A stretch of 64,000 nt of DNA from Sphingobium ummariense RL-3 (GTDB lineage: Bacteria; Pseudomonadota; Alphaproteobacteria; Sphingomonadales; Sphingomonadaceae): the NCBI RefSeq assembly GCF_000447205.1, contig NZ_AUWY01000074.1, forward strand, positions 91,381 to 155,380. Reading direction: 5' to 3'. This document shows, one piece after another, positions 37,701 to 47,235 of this stretch (its first letter is position 1; every line of letters begins with the position of its first letter). Below the pieces are notes generated by a model, which worked only from the letters and a program-made list of their open reading frames with translations, had not been told where the DNA came from and searched no databases. A program made the translations under genes and the position numbers.

Positions 37701-38017
37701 ACGAGCTGATCGCGAATGGCACCGTGACCATGGGCTATGACTTCGGCGCGCTGGCGAAGGAAGACGGCTGGATGCGCTTCGAGTTGGAAGGCGGGCGCCG
37801 CCAGATCATCGGCGGTTCGCTGGGCGACACGGTCGCCTATTTCAAGGGCGGCGACCAGTTCACCCTGGTACCGGAGGACCGCACCAACGGCTGGACCGGC
37901 CGTGCCCGCCTGTACGGCGGCACCGACACTTTCCGCATCGGCGGCGAGTTCAGTGCGGAGGAACAGCAAAATCACGTCGCCATCGCATTTCGTGCGACGG
38001 TTAACTTCGTCCTGTGA
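34796..38017 (+). CDS. Large autotransporter with Asp-rich insertions
   Basis: A 1073-residue type V secreted protein. Signal peptide to about residue 24 (IGQAAAE), a repetitive passenger of short beta-helix rungs (GSITTSGTIAIEGNNSAGIRI and many variants) to about 740, and a C-terminal autotransporter barrel from about 798 (GRLGFWLQQVGFGSS) to the end. Two acidic segments interrupt the rungs: about 109-126 (PTDSDSDGDVDG) and about 278-299 (DQDDDDDTDIDDDGLTD), resembling calcium-binding repeats. GAGGAG precedes the ATG. It follows the TonB receptor by 98 bases on the same strand. Confidence 0.92.
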   Translation: MRHLLACTAIAPVLAALTIGQAAAETNISSATTAPVRTSTIANGGADSITVQSAGSITVTSGAAITQDSNHAVNNAGGLRITGADNATGILAAPGTSADITSSGTITIDEDYTPTDSDSDGDVDGAFATGANRNGIWVQAGAPHSGSITTSGTIAIEGNNSAGIRIDAPMTGNISTSGSIAVTGNNSYGIATNDVAGNVTIQGGVSALGANSTGVGLLGDINGALKIQGTVSSTGYRSTTRPSDTSKLDADDLLQGGSAVRIAGNVTGGVIFDIPPTRTDQDDDDDTDIDDDGLTDSTEGSASVVTYGSAAAVQVGAADQDTSIGAVAADSSGYGFIVKGTIAGSGVYDGVDGNGLVIGGLGGDVSIARGILVSGTVVGISYDSNATGLRLGSGASADTIEVSGTVGANGSTKAGTAAHALVIDQGAQVGTIKVSGNITATGLSTENGTAVAILDRSGTVSNVSNTGRIVATGGKSGSNIAIDLSANGSGVTLTQAAASSTAAAPQIAGDIRLGSGNDVVTVSAGTVTGNVDLGAGADRVSLSGSSSLAGNLRYGGGNGALALAGTSRMAGDVDFGGGANTLTLSDTASYTGRISNAAQTAVVLNGGTLDATNAGPVALASLSASSGSAIGVTIDAKNGTHTSYDVGGAASFANGSKVKVGLTQVRGSEGDYVIVRAGSLSGAPTSAEATQLPYLFKGSVSGNSTTGEVTLSIAAKSTDELGLSGSRARAYQAVFNALDNDSAVANAYLGIADSATLNANLQQMLPDHAGGTFESVTSGSRATARILSDPGGIYRTRDGRLGFWLQQVGFGSSKSVGSTGSYDIQGWGAGGGAEYLTGLGAFGASIAYIHGSDSDGGSDNAVDSDQWELAAHWRGSWGPLQAFARASGAKIDFQGTRHFSSGDVVRTARGDWSGTLWSATAGASYELRFNRLSVRPGAGIDYYRLKEDGYSEQGGGDAFNLTVLGRTSDELIANGTVTMGYDFGALAKEDGWMRFELEGGRRQIIGGSLGDTVAYFKGGDQFTLVPEDRTNGWTGRARLYGGTDTFRIGGEFSAEEQQNHVAIAFRATVNFVL

Positions 38018-38120
38018 CGTCTGACTAAGGAGCGGACGGGCCACCCCCCACAGACCCTCCGGCCCCTCCGCTCCGTCACGGCGCATGTTCCTCCCCCGGA
38101 ACGCCGTGACACCTAAGGAA

Positions 38121-38153
38121 GGGGCGCCGCTTCCCTACAGCGGCGCCCCTTTT
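38121..38153 (+). terminator. Rho-independent terminator of the autotransporter gene
   Basis: A perfect 10-bp stem GGGGCGCCGC / GCGGCGCCCC around a 9-nt loop (38131-38139), followed by TTTT from 38150. It lies 100 bases after the autotransporter stop and before the convergent gatB stop. The T-tract is on the plus strand only. Confidence 0.85.
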
Positions 38154-38191
38154 CATCCCATAGTACCCGCTAAGGACGAGACGGGCCGAAG

Positions 38192-39694
38192 TCAGCCCAG
38201 CGCTTTGCGCACCAGTTCGTTCACGACCTGGGGGTTCGCCTTGCCCTGCATCGCCTTCATCGTCTGGCCGACGAAGAAGCCGAAAAGCGCTTCCTTGCCC
38301 GCCTTATACTGGGCGACCTTTTCGGCATTGTCGGCCAGCACCTTGTCCACCGCCGCCTCGATCGCGCCGGTGTCGCTGGTCTGCTTAAGGCCCTTTTCAT
38401 CGACGATCTTCGCGGGCTTGTCACCGGTCTCGAGCATGATCTCGAACACCTGCTTGGCGATCGTGCCGCTGATCGTGCCGTCCGCCACCAGAGCAAGGAG
38501 TTCCGCGCCTTCCTCGGGGCTTACGGGGCTTTCCTCTAGGCTCTTCCCAAGCCGATTGAGCGCGCCGTAGAGTTCGGAGAGCAGCCAGTTGGCCGATGCC
38601 TTGGCCACCTCTCCCTCGCTCTTCTTCTGGATGCGCGCGCCTTCGGCCAGCAGCGCCTCGAACCAGCGGGCGGTGTCGGCATCGGCGGTCAGCGTCGCGG
38701 CATTATAGGCGGAAAGGCCCAGATCCTGCTCGTAGCGGCGGCGCTTGGCGTCGGGCAGTTCGGGCAGCGACTGGCGGCATTCCTCCAGGAAGGCGTCGTC
38801 CAGTTCCAGCGGCAGCAGGTCGGGATCAGGGAAGTAGCGATAGTCGTGCGCGTCCTCCTTCGACCGCATCGACCGCGTCTCGTTGCGGTCGGGATCATAG
38901 AGGCGCGTTTCCTGCACTACGGTGCCGCCCGCTTCCAGCACGTCGACCTGGCGGCTCGCCTCATGCTCGACAACCGCCATGACGAAACGGACAGAATTGA
39001 CGTTCTTCGTCTCGGTGCGCGTGCCGAACGGCTCGCCCGGCTTGCGGACGGAGACGTTGACGTCGGCGCGCATCGACCCCTGATCCATATTGCCGTCGCA
39101 CGAGCCGACATAGCGGAGAATAGTCCTGAGCTTCGAGAGATAAGTCCCTGCTTCAGCGGGAGAACGCATGTCGGGTTTCGACACGATCTCCATCAGCGCC
39201 ACGCCGGAGCGGTTGAGGTCGACATAGGAGCGCGTGGGATGCTGGTCGTGCATCAGCTTGCCGGCGTCCTGCTCGACATGGATGCGTTCGATGCCGATGG
39301 TCTTGGTGCTGCTCTCCGGATTCTTCTCGTCGAGCACGATCTCGATCTGCCCTTCGCCCACCAGAGGATGGTAGAGCTGGCTGATCTGGTAGCCCTGCGG
39401 AAGATCGGCGTAGAAGTAGTTTTTACGGTCGAAACGCGACCATTTGTTGATCTGCGCTTCGATCGCCATGCCGGTGCGGACCGCCTGGCGGATGCACTCG
39501 CGGTTGGGCACGGGCAACATGCCGGGCATGGCCGCATCGACCAGGCTGACCTGCGTATTGGGCTCCGCGCCGAAGGCGGTCGCCGCGCCGGAGAAGAGCT
39601 TGGCGTTGGAGGTCACCTGGGCATGGACTTCGAGGCCAACCACGACCTCCCACTCGCCGGTTGCACCCTGGATGCGATAGGTTGATTCAGTCAT
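38192..39694 (-). CDS. gatB: Asp/Glu-tRNA(Asn/Gln) amidotransferase subunit B
   Basis: A 500-residue subunit of the transamidosome that binds misacylated tRNA. N-terminal [11 protein letters not shown] and [19 protein letters not shown] are family signatures; the C-terminal helical/YqeY domain ends in [25 protein letters not shown]. The start at 39694 ([10 protein letters not shown]) is preferred over upstream codons that would overlap the small gene before it. gatC, gatA and gatB read in order on the minus strand. Confidence 0.96.
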   Translation of the reverse strand: MTESTYRIQGATGEWEVVVGLEVHAQVTSNAKLFSGAATAFGAEPNTQVSLVDAAMPGMLPVPNRECIRQAVRTGMAIEAQINKWSRFDRKNYFYADLPQGYQISQLYHPLVGEGQIEIVLDEKNPESSTKTIGIERIHVEQDAGKLMHDQHPTRSYVDLNRSGVALMEIVSKPDMRSPAEAGTYLSKLRTILRYVGSCDGNMDQGSMRADVNVSVRKPGEPFGTRTETKNVNSVRFVMAVVEHEASRQVDVLEAGGTVVQETRLYDPDRNETRSMRSKEDAHDYRYFPDPDLLPLELDDAFLEECRQSLPELPDAKRRRYEQDLGLSAYNAATLTADADTARWFEALLAEGARIQKKSEGEVAKASANWLLSELYGALNRLGKSLEESPVSPEEGAELLALVADGTISGTIAKQVFEIMLETGDKPAKIVDEKGLKQTSDTGAIEAAVDKVLADNAEKVAQYKAGKEALFGFFVGQTMKAMQGKANPQVVNELVRKALG

Positions 39695-39701
39695 TCGCTT
39701 C

Positions 39702-39920
39702 TTACCCATCAATTTCTGTCGGAGCGATCCGACCTCTGTTTCGGCGACCCTTGCCCCACAGACTGATCCTCGGACGATCCGGTGTCGCTTCCGCGGTGGC
39801 AATGACGATCTTCCGCCGCTTGGCTGGTCGATCATCCTTACGCTGATATCGCTGCTTCCCAGAAACGGTGAGGGAACTGAGCAAATCGACAAGTCCCCCC
39901 GCGAGTTCTGCGAAACTCAT
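39702..39920 (-). CDS. Possible small protein between gatA and gatB
   Basis: A 72-residue open frame starting [16 protein letters not shown], with its ATG two bases after the gatA stop and its end seven bases before gatB. The N-terminal part is a clean amphipathic helix and the rest is very basic ([11 protein letters not shown]). There is room for nothing else in this 227-base gap, and gene coupling favours expression. No family is recognised; it could also be a non-coding spacer with chance open frame. Confidence 0.4.
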   Translation of the reverse strand: MSFAELAGGLVDLLSSLTVSGKQRYQRKDDRPAKRRKIVIATAEATPDRPRISLWGKGRRNRGRIAPTEIDG

Positions 39921-39921
39921 C

Positions 39922-41406
39922 TCACCACCACTTGTCCGGCCGCGCCGTAAAGCTGGCGCGTTCCTCGATCGCGAGACTCGCGTTCAGTACGGTCTGCTCG
40001 TCCAGAGCCTTGCCGATGATCTGCAACCCGATCGGCAGACCCGCCGCGTCCAGCCCGCCCGGCACAGCCATCGCCGGCAGCCCTGCCAGCGATGCAGGCA
40101 CGGTGAAAACGTCGTTCAGATACATGGCCAGCGGATCGGCCTGCTTCTCGCCCAGCGCGAAAGAGGCGCTCGGCGCGGTCGGCGTCAGCAGCAGGTCGCA
40201 CTTCTCGAAGGCCAGCTCGAAATCGCGGGCGATGAGCGCCCGGACTTTCTGCGCCTGCGTATAATAGGCGTCGTAGAAGCCGGCCGACAGCACATATGTG
40301 CCGATCATGATGCGGCGCTTGACCTCCGGCCCGAAGCCGGCGGCGCGGGTCGCGGCATACATGTCCTGCAGACCCGCCCCGTCGGGCAGGTCGCGCTGGC
40401 CGTAGCGCACGCCGTCATAGCGGGCGAGGTTCGACGAAGCCTCGGCTGGCGCGATGATGTAATAAGTCGGCAGCGCATATTGGGTGTGCGGCAGCGACAC
40501 CTCGACCACCTCGGCGCCCGCGTCCTTCAGCCATTCGATGCCGCGATCCCATAGCGCTGCAATCTCGGCATTGAGGCCGTCGGGGCGATATTCCTTCGGA
40601 ACGCCGACCTTCTTGCCGCGCAGGTCGCTGGAAAGGTTCGCCTCCCACTGGGGCACGGGCAGATCGAGCGAGGTCGAGTCCTTGGGATCGAAGCCGGACA
40701 TGACTTCCAGCAGGATCGCATTGTCGCGAACGGTGCGTGCCATAGGCCCGGCTTGATCGAGCGAGGAGGCAAAGGCGACGATGCCCCAGCGCGAGCAGCG
40801 GCCATAGGTCGGCTTGATGCCCGAAATGCCGGTGAAGGCGGCAGGCTGGCGGATGGACCCGCCCGTGTCCGTGCCGGTCGCCGCCGGGCAGAGCCGCGCC
40901 GCGATAGCCGCCGAAGAACCGCCCGAAGAGCCGCCGGGTGCCAGCGCCGCATTGTCACCGCCGCCCCGCCGCCAGGGCGAGATGACGTTGCCGAAATAGC
41001 TAGTCTCGTTGGACGAGCCCATGGCGAACTGGTCGAGGTTGAGCTTGCCCAGCATCCCCGCACCGGCCGCCCAGAGCTTGCCCGAGACAGTGGATTCATA
41101 AGTTGGCACAAAGCCTTCCAGCATGTGGCTGGCCGCCGTGGTCTGCACGCCCAGGGTGCAGAACAGGTCCTTCATGCCGATCGGCACGCCTGCCAGCGCG
41201 CCCAGCGGCTCGCCCGCCGCCTTCGCCTTGTCGGCGGCATCGGCGGCGTCCAGCGCCTTCTCGGGCGTTTCCACGATGAAGGCGTTGAGCGCCTTGGCAG
41301 CGGCGACATTGGAGTTGAACGCCTCCGCCACTTCGCGCGCGGAGAAATTCCCGGCGCGAAAGCCGTCGCGGATATCGGCTACAGTGAGATCAGTCAGATC
41401 AGTCAA
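39922..41406 (-). CDS. gatA: Asp/Glu-tRNA(Asn/Gln) amidotransferase subunit A
   Basis: A 494-residue amidase that supplies ammonia from glutamine. The catalytic Lys is in [11 protein letters not shown], and the cis-Ser/Ser pair lies in [17 protein letters not shown] and [15 protein letters not shown]. The only suitable start is a TTG at 41406. It is followed at once by a small gene and gatB. Confidence 0.96.
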   Translation of the reverse strand: MTDLTDLTVADIRDGFRAGNFSAREVAEAFNSNVAAAKALNAFIVETPEKALDAADAADKAKAAGEPLGALAGVPIGMKDLFCTLGVQTTAASHMLEGFVPTYESTVSGKLWAAGAGMLGKLNLDQFAMGSSNETSYFGNVISPWRRGGGDNAALAPGGSSGGSSAAIAARLCPAATGTDTGGSIRQPAAFTGISGIKPTYGRCSRWGIVAFASSLDQAGPMARTVRDNAILLEVMSGFDPKDSTSLDLPVPQWEANLSSDLRGKKVGVPKEYRPDGLNAEIAALWDRGIEWLKDAGAEVVEVSLPHTQYALPTYYIIAPAEASSNLARYDGVRYGQRDLPDGAGLQDMYAATRAAGFGPEVKRRIMIGTYVLSAGFYDAYYTQAQKVRALIARDFELAFEKCDLLLTPTAPSASFALGEKQADPLAMYLNDVFTVPASLAGLPAMAVPGGLDAAGLPIGLQIIGKALDEQTVLNASLAIEERASFTARPDKWW

Positions 41407-41422
41407 AACTCTAACCCCGTTC

Positions 41423-41443
41423 GGGCTGAGCCTGTCGAAGCCC
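41423..41443. repeat. Sphingomonad-type small hairpin repeat
   Basis: GGGCT (41423-41427) and AGCCC (41439-41443) flank GAGCCTGTCGA, the kind of short imperfect palindrome (CGGGCTGAGCCTGTCGAAGC) that recurs between genes in sphingomonad genomes. It lies in the 128-base gap between gatC and gatA. Confidence 0.55.
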
Positions 41444-41534
41444 AGTCCTTCTTAAAGAGAAGTGCGGCCCTTCGACATTGAAAAGAGACAAGCGGCTCAT
41501 TTCAACAGAGCGAACGGTTCTGGAGGGCAATGCC

Positions 41535-41822
41535 CTATTCGATCACCTTCGGCACCGCGAAAAATCCATGCTCCGCCTGCGGCGCATTTGCCAGCACCTT
41601 GTCGCGGACATTGCCGTCGGTCACGACATCGTCGCGCAGCCTTTGCCGGTTGGGGATGACGGCGGTCATCGGCTCCACGCCGGTCACATCCACCTCGCCC
41701 AGTTGCTCCACCCAGCCCAGGATGTTGTTGAGTTCGGGCACCATCGCCTCCGCCTCGGCCTCGGTCACCGAGATGCGGGAAAGGCTGGCGATCTTCTTGA
41801 CGGTCTGAAGGTCTATCGACAT
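41535..41822 (-). CDS. gatC: Asp/Glu-tRNA(Asn/Gln) amidotransferase subunit C
   Basis: A 95-residue linker subunit starting [21 protein letters not shown], with the central [21 protein letters not shown] motif typical of GatC and the conserved [20 protein letters not shown]. It stabilises GatA on GatB. First gene of the gat operon. Confidence 0.95.
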   Translation of the reverse strand: MSIDLQTVKKIASLSRISVTEAEAEAMVPELNNILGWVEQLGEVDVTGVEPMTAVIPNRQRLRDDVVTDGNVRDKVLANAPQAEHGFFAVPKVIE

Positions 41823-41965
41823 GGGCCGCCGCTAGCACCCGCTCCGGCCCGCTTCAAGTCTTGCCTATGCGGATCGCGCATCTTGCGTGTCGCCTGCCCT
41901 TGCGTCAGACAGTCACCCACGACCGCGGGCGCGCCCCGCCGACAAGGAAAAAATGGAGAAACAGG

Positions 41966-43096
41966 GTGGCCCGCAAGTTCCTTTATGTCATCGCCGGCCT
42001 GATCGTGCTGGTGATCGCGGCGCTGCTGGTCTACCGCATCTGGGGGCTGGAGCTGATCCGCGCGGTGATGGTCCCGCGCGAGGCTTTCGCTCCCCTCTCC
42101 CCACTGCCCGCCAATGCCTATGACGATCCCAAGATGTGGATCGCGCGGCCGGACATAACGAAGGACAATCCGGCACTCTGGACTCCGCAGGGGGTGAAGG
42201 ATGCACCTGCTGCGAAAAAAGCGGCCGTGTTCTTCATCCATCCGACGTCCTACATCACGACGCTGGGCGATGCGCATTGGAACATGCGGCTGGATGACCC
42301 GGAATCGCTGAAACTGGCGCGCCGCTTCGTCCAGGGGCAGGCAAGCACGTTCAACGCCGTGGGCGACATCTGGGTGCCGCGCTATCGCCAGGCCAATTTC
42401 GGTGTCTTCTTCACCGACAAGCCGGCGGCAGAGGCTGCGCTGGACGCCGCCTATAGCGACGTCGCCCAGGCTTTCGCCGCGTTCGTCAGGGCCAATCCGG
42501 ATGAACCTCTGATCCTGGCCGGGCACAGCCAGGGGTCGCGCCATCTGTTGCGCCTGCTGCGCGATCAGGTTGCGGGCAAACCCGTCGCCGACCGTATCGC
42601 CGCCGTCTACGCCGTGGGCTGGCCCATATCGGTCGAGGCGGACCTGCCGGCGCTCGGCCTGCCCGCATGCGCCCGGCGCGAGCAGGCGCACTGCATCGTC
42701 AGCTGGCAGAGCTACGCCGAACCGGCCGACCCGTCGGGCGTGCTGGAGGTCTTCGGCCGTGCCAACGGCTATACCGGCAAGCCGCGCAAGGGCACGCATA
42801 TGCTCTGCACCAATCCTATAACCGGCGCCTTCAACGGTTCCGCGCCCGCCACCGCCAATCTCGGGACGCTGGATAGCCGCGACGACAAGAAGCCACCGCA
42901 CCTCATCACCGGGATCGTGCCGGCCCGCTGCGACACCAGCGGCGTGCTGATGATCGGAGAGCCGGTCGACCTGGGGCCGTTCACCCTGCCCGGCAATAAT
43001 TACCATGTCTATGACTACAGCCTCTTCTGGGCCAATGTCCGACAGGATGCGAAGGTTCGCCTGGCGACGTTCCTGAAGCAGGAAAACGGGACCTGA
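41966..43096 (+). CDS. DUF3089 alpha/beta-hydrolase-like protein, membrane anchored
   Basis: A 376-residue protein starting at a GTG with GGAG 7 bases upstream. One N-terminal membrane helix ([18 protein letters not shown]) anchors it. The DUF3089 domain shows [21 protein letters not shown] and the nucleophile elbow [13 protein letters not shown]; late His lies in [10 protein letters not shown]. These proteins are probable lipase/esterase-like enzymes of unknown substrate. It lies directly before ruvX (4-base gap). Confidence 0.85.
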   Translation: MARKFLYVIAGLIVLVIAALLVYRIWGLELIRAVMVPREAFAPLSPLPANAYDDPKMWIARPDITKDNPALWTPQGVKDAPAAKKAAVFFIHPTSYITTLGDAHWNMRLDDPESLKLARRFVQGQASTFNAVGDIWVPRYRQANFGVFFTDKPAAEAALDAAYSDVAQAFAAFVRANPDEPLILAGHSQGSRHLLRLLRDQVAGKPVADRIAAVYAVGWPISVEADLPALGLPACARREQAHCIVSWQSYAEPADPSGVLEVFGRANGYTGKPRKGTHMLCTNPITGAFNGSAPATANLGTLDSRDDKKPPHLITGIVPARCDTSGVLMIGEPVDLGPFTLPGNNYHVYDYSLFWANVRQDAKVRLATFLKQENGT

Positions 43097-43100
43097 CGCG

Positions 43101-43577
43101 ATGACAGAGGCCATCCTGACCTCGGACCGGGCGGCGTTCCGCGCGGCGCTGCCCCATGGCGGACGGCTGATCGGCATGGACGTGGGCAGCAAGACGATCG
43201 GCCTTGCGCTGTGCGACGCCGGCTGGTCCATCGCAAGCCCCGCCCATACCGTGTCGCGCGGCAAATTCTCCAAGGACAAGATCGCGCTGGCCGCCTTCAT
43301 CGAGCAGCAGCAGGTAAAGGGCATCGTCATTGGCCTGCCGCTCAACCTTGACGGCAGCGAAAGCCCGCGCAGCCAGGCAAGCCGTGCCTTTGCCCGCAAT
43401 ATCGCCGCCCTGGGTCATCCCATCCTGCTGTGGGACGAGCGTTGGTCCACCCAGGCGGTGACGCGCACCCTGCTGGAAGCCGATGCGAGCCGTGCCCGGC
43501 GCGGCGAGCTGGTCGACAAGCTGGCGGCCAGCTACATCCTGCAGGGGGCGATCGACGGGCTCATGGCGGGGTTTTAG
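43101..43577 (+). CDS. ruvX: Putative Holliday junction resolvase / pre-16S rRNA nuclease
   Basis: A 158-residue YqgF/RuvX protein with an RNase H-like fold. [15 protein letters not shown] holds the first metal-binding Asp, [16 protein letters not shown] the central strand, [12 protein letters not shown] the second acid, and [14 protein letters not shown] the last. Its known role is in 16S rRNA 5' maturation and possibly recombination. It ends five bases from the convergent L,D-transpeptidase gene. Confidence 0.93.
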   Translation: MTEAILTSDRAAFRAALPHGGRLIGMDVGSKTIGLALCDAGWSIASPAHTVSRGKFSKDKIALAAFIEQQQVKGIVIGLPLNLDGSESPRSQASRAFARNIAALGHPILLWDERWSTQAVTRTLLEADASRARRGELVDKLAASYILQGAIDGLMAGF

Positions 43578-43582
43578 GAGGT

Positions 43583-45136
43583 CTATCCGTCCATCCCGTC
43601 CCGGTCGTAAACATCGGGAAGGAACTGAACCCCGTCCCCCACGGGCACGACGGTCAAATAGGTCAGGTAGACGGGCACCGGCTGGGGCAACGGCACATGC
43701 TGTTCCGGCGCATCGCTGTCGGGCTTCAGCGTCTTGCCGAAAAACCATTGGCCCAGGCGCTGCGCATCTTCCAGCCGGACGCAGCCATTGCTGAACTGGC
43801 GTGCGGACCTGGCAAACAGCTCGCGCTGCGGCGTGTCGTGCAGATAGATGCCGAGGTCGTTGGGGAACATGAACTTGACCTTCCCCATGGCGTTGCTGCC
43901 GCCGGGCAGCTGCCGGATCCGCACCTCCTGTTGCCCGGCCGCGACCGCATTCCAGTCCACCTGCGACTGCGCAAGCGGCTGGGGATTGGCGCTCCAGTCG
44001 GACAGCGCCTCATAATTAAGGCGGGTCAGCGAAGCGCCGCCCAATATCCGGGGCGCGACCTTGTTCTGAACCAGGTCCGGCGGGATGTTCCAATAGGGGT
44101 TGAGCGTCGCATAGCGGACCATGCCCGCCATCATCGGCGTCTGCGTTTCCTTCGTCCCGACCACCACCTTCATCGTGCCGTCGAGCGCACCGCCATCATA
44201 ATACCAAAGCCGCGCGGAGGCGGCATCGACCACGACATGCTTCACCCAAGGTCCGGGCAGCAGCCGGGCCCGCTCCTGATTGAGCGCGATCTTCCGTTCA
44301 TACCATGACGGCCCGCGGTTGAGCGCCGCCAGTGTCTGCGCGCCGGCAATGCCGTCAGCCTTCAACCCATGCGCGGTCTGGAATGCCTTTACGCGTGCCG
44401 CCAGTGCTTTGTCATAGGCTACGCCGTCGCTGAGCCCCAGCCGGTGCCGCAGGACCGGAACAAGGTCACCCTTCATGCCGGGCCGCAGCCGCACGTTTCC
44501 CGGCACAGCGACGGCGGGCAGGCTGCCCCAGTCCTCCCGATAGACCGCACGGGCGTGACGAAGGCGCATGTAGAGCGGGTCCATCCAGCCGACCGTGGCG
44601 ATATATTCGGCCAGTGACGGCGCCAGCGCGGCGGAACGCAATATCTCCGAGGGCTCGGGCGTCTTGGGCTCCACCTCCGGGTCCAGATAGCGGATTCGCA
44701 CCGTCCGCGACGGGCGGCGCATGTCGGTGACCAGATCAGCGAAAGTGCGCGACAGGGCGACCTCGGCGCGCGCCAAGGCCTTGGGATCGCTCCCGGCATT
44801 GGCTTCCTCGATCAGGCGACCCAGGCCGCGCGGATCATAGTCGCGCGGGCGCAGGCCATCGGCTTCGCTTCCCTCGATCAGCGCCAGCAGCGCATCGGCC
44901 TGAGGCCCCACCCGGTCCTTTTCGATCCAGAGCGGCCAATAGCCACGCGGGGCGTAGAAGTCCCGCAACCTGCCGCCGGCCTGCGCGCGCACCTCGGCCG
45001 CCACGCTGGAACGGGCGGCGGTTGCGACGGGCGACGCGGGCTGCGCCGCTGCGGCCTGTACCGCCGGCGCGGCGAGCGCCGCTAAGACTATCAAAGGAGG
45101 GATCAGGGGGGCGCGACGAGTCCGCCGCGCCCGCAA
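43583..45136 (-). CDS. L,D-transpeptidase (YcbB/LdtD type)
   Basis: A 517-residue periplasmic enzyme that forms 3-3 crosslinks or attaches proteins to peptidoglycan. Signal peptide from residues 1 to about 28 (LIPPLIVLAALAAPAVQAA), scaffold domain, peptidoglycan-binding domain about 215-275 (AFQTAHGLKADGIAGAQTLAALN) and YkuD catalytic domain about 298-475 with His 433 (YLHDTP) and Cys 452 (SNGCVRLED). The best start is a TTG at 45136, 11 bases after the lipoprotein gene. Confidence 0.92.
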   Translation of the reverse strand: MRARRTRRAPLIPPLIVLAALAAPAVQAAAAQPASPVATAARSSVAAEVRAQAGGRLRDFYAPRGYWPLWIEKDRVGPQADALLALIEGSEADGLRPRDYDPRGLGRLIEEANAGSDPKALARAEVALSRTFADLVTDMRRPSRTVRIRYLDPEVEPKTPEPSEILRSAALAPSLAEYIATVGWMDPLYMRLRHARAVYREDWGSLPAVAVPGNVRLRPGMKGDLVPVLRHRLGLSDGVAYDKALAARVKAFQTAHGLKADGIAGAQTLAALNRGPSWYERKIALNQERARLLPGPWVKHVVVDAASARLWYYDGGALDGTMKVVVGTKETQTPMMAGMVRYATLNPYWNIPPDLVQNKVAPRILGGASLTRLNYEALSDWSANPQPLAQSQVDWNAVAAGQQEVRIRQLPGGSNAMGKVKFMFPNDLGIYLHDTPQRELFARSARQFSNGCVRLEDAQRLGQWFFGKTLKPDSDAPEQHVPLPQPVPVYLTYLTVVPVGDGVQFLPDVYDRDGMDG

Positions 45137-45147
45137 AGTCAGGTGGA

Positions 45148-45405
45148 TCAGCCGCGTTCTCCGGCCCGGGGCGGCGGCGGGGGCGGCGGCGGAGGCGGAC
45201 AGGGCGGACCTTCGACAGGATGGTAGATGCCATCGGCGGTGTAATAGCCGTCGACATAGCCGTCGCCATTACGGTCCGCCGCAACGGTACCAGCAATGGC
45301 GCCCGGGCCTACGGGCGGGGCGGGGGCGACCGGTTCCTGGTTCGAAGCGCAGGCGCTAAGGCCCAGCAACCCGGCGGCTACCAGTGTCATTTTCCTGATG
45401 TTCAT
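45148..45405 (-). CDS. Small lipoprotein with EF-hand-like loop and polyproline tail
   Basis: An 85-residue lipoprotein starting MNIRKMTLVAAGLLGLSAC, with GGGAGA upstream. The lipobox is LSAC, so Cys 19 is the lipidated residue. DRNGDGYVDG is an EF-hand-like calcium loop; it is followed by YYTADGIYHPVEG and an uninterrupted run of ten prolines. It lies just upstream of the L,D-transpeptidase gene on the same strand, which suggests a role at the cell wall. No named family. Confidence 0.7.
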   Translation of the reverse strand: MNIRKMTLVAAGLLGLSACASNQEPVAPAPPVGPGAIAGTVAADRNGDGYVDGYYTADGIYHPVEGPPCPPPPPPPPPPRAGERG

Positions 45406-45567
45406 TATCTTCTCCCTGGGCGTGCGCAGGGCCGCAACGCCAGTTTGCTCCTCGAAGCCGCAGAAACTGCAGCTGGCTCCTAACGCCCGAGGGGGAGGAA
45501 ACGAATCCATTGCCTTTGCGCAATGACGGCAGACCGTGGCTTATGCACGATCAACCGTTACGCGACA

Positions 45568-47094
45568 TCAATAGCTGCGTCCGACCAGCACGCGCTCGAC
45601 AGCGGGGGCACCGGTGAAGATACAGGCACCATCGGCGGCCTCCGCAGCGAGCGGCACGTTGCGCAGGGTCAGCTTCTCGGCCTTCAGCCATTGGACCACC
45701 TTGTCCAGTTCCGCGCCGGTCGGCCTGCTCCACTGGACCAGCGCCCAGCCGGGTTTGCTGCTGGCGTCGAAATAGGCTTTGAGCGCATCAAGTTCGGTGA
45801 TCGACTTGTCGATATTGCCGAGCAAGCGGGATTCCGCCTCCGCGAATAGCGTTGCCTGAATGCCTTCCAGCACCCCGGTGGCTTGGTTGAGAAATACATC
45901 TTTCGGTATAATCGCGCTATCGAGCTTGCCGTCCTCCCGATACAGCCGGTCGCGCCGCAGCACGGAGACATTGCCGCCCGCGACGTCGCGACCGCCGACC
46001 TCGATCACAATGGGCGCGCCCTTCTTGACCCAGCCCCAGCGCTTGTTCGTTGCCTTGGCGGGGCGCTTGTCGAGGATCGCGCGGACGGGCTCGCGAAACA
46101 CGTCCAGCGCGTTGAGCTGCGTCACCAGGTCAGTGCAGTAATCCAGGATCGCGGCATCCTCATCCGTATCGCGCAGCATCGGTACCACCACGATCTGATA
46201 GGGCGCGACGCGCGGCGGCACGCGCAGCCCGTCATCGTCGCCATGAACCATGATCAGACCGCCGATCATGCGGGTCGACATACCCCAGCTGGTCGTCTGG
46301 GCCAGTTCCTGCTGCCCCTCGGCATTCTGGAAACGGATGTTCTGCGCCGACGAGAAGGTCGTGCCCAGGAAATGCGAGGTGCCGGCCTGAAGCGCCTTGC
46401 CATCCTGCATCATCGCCTCGATCGAATAAGTCGCGACGGCGCCGGGGAAGCGCTCATTCTCGGGCTTCTCGCCCGCAATCACGGGAAGCGCGACGCACTC
46501 CTCGGCGAAGCTGCGATAGACCTCCAGCATCTTCATGGTCTCTTCGACCGCCTCGTCGACGCTGGCATGGGCGGTGTGCCCTTCCTGCCAGAGAAACTCG
46601 CTGGTGCGCAGGAACATCCGCGTGCGCATTTCCCAGCGCACGACATTGGCCCACTGGTTGATCAGCACGGGGAGGTCGCGCCAGGACTGCACCCAGCGCG
46701 AGAAGGCGGCGCCGATCACCGTTTCCGACGTCGGGCGCACGACCAGAGGCTCTTCCAGCTTCGCCTCGGGATCGGGCACCATCCGGCCGTCCTTCTGGAT
46801 CAGGCGGTGATGGGTGACGACCGCCATTTCCTTGGCGAAGCCGTCGACATGCTCAGCTTCCTTCTCGAAATAGCTGAGCGGGATGAACAGCGGGAAATAG
46901 CAGTTCTCATGCCCGGTCTGCTTGATCCTCTCATCCAGCAGCTTCTGGATGCGCTCCCAGATGCCATAGCCCCACGGCCGGATCACCATGCAGCCGCGCA
47001 CGCCGCTTTCCTCCGCCAGATCGGCTTCGGAAATGACGGCCTGATACCAGGCGGCGAAATCCTGTTCGCGGGTGACGGAAAGAGCGTGCTTCAC
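45568..47094 (-). CDS. proS: Prolyl-tRNA synthetase, archaeal/eukaryotic-type (type 3)
   Basis: A 508-residue class II aminoacyl-tRNA synthetase. A GTG at 47094 gives the family N-terminus VKHALSVTREQDFAAWY. Motif 2 is RWEMRTRMFLRTSEFLWQEGHTAH, and GLIMVHGDDDGLRVPPRVAP belongs to motif 3 and the anticodon domain. The C-terminus ends in Tyr, as expected for this type, and there is no INS editing domain. Confidence 0.94.
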   Translation of the reverse strand: MKHALSVTREQDFAAWYQAVISEADLAEESGVRGCMVIRPWGYGIWERIQKLLDERIKQTGHENCYFPLFIPLSYFEKEAEHVDGFAKEMAVVTHHRLIQKDGRMVPDPEAKLEEPLVVRPTSETVIGAAFSRWVQSWRDLPVLINQWANVVRWEMRTRMFLRTSEFLWQEGHTAHASVDEAVEETMKMLEVYRSFAEECVALPVIAGEKPENERFPGAVATYSIEAMMQDGKALQAGTSHFLGTTFSSAQNIRFQNAEGQQELAQTTSWGMSTRMIGGLIMVHGDDDGLRVPPRVAPYQIVVVPMLRDTDEDAAILDYCTDLVTQLNALDVFREPVRAILDKRPAKATNKRWGWVKKGAPIVIEVGGRDVAGGNVSVLRRDRLYREDGKLDSAIIPKDVFLNQATGVLEGIQATLFAEAESRLLGNIDKSITELDALKAYFDASSKPGWALVQWSRPTGAELDKVVQWLKAEKLTLRNVPLAAEAADGACIFTGAPAVERVLVGRSY

Positions 47095-47235
47095 GGGGTC
47101 TGCCTTGATCGTCTGAAGGAATGGCGCGCCATAGGGCAAGCGCGCCGTTCCTGTCGACCCCGAAGGCGCCGGGCGTCTATCAACCTTGGGAATGGAATGG
47201 TGCCTCTGCCAAGGCAGAGGCAAGACGCGCCTCAC

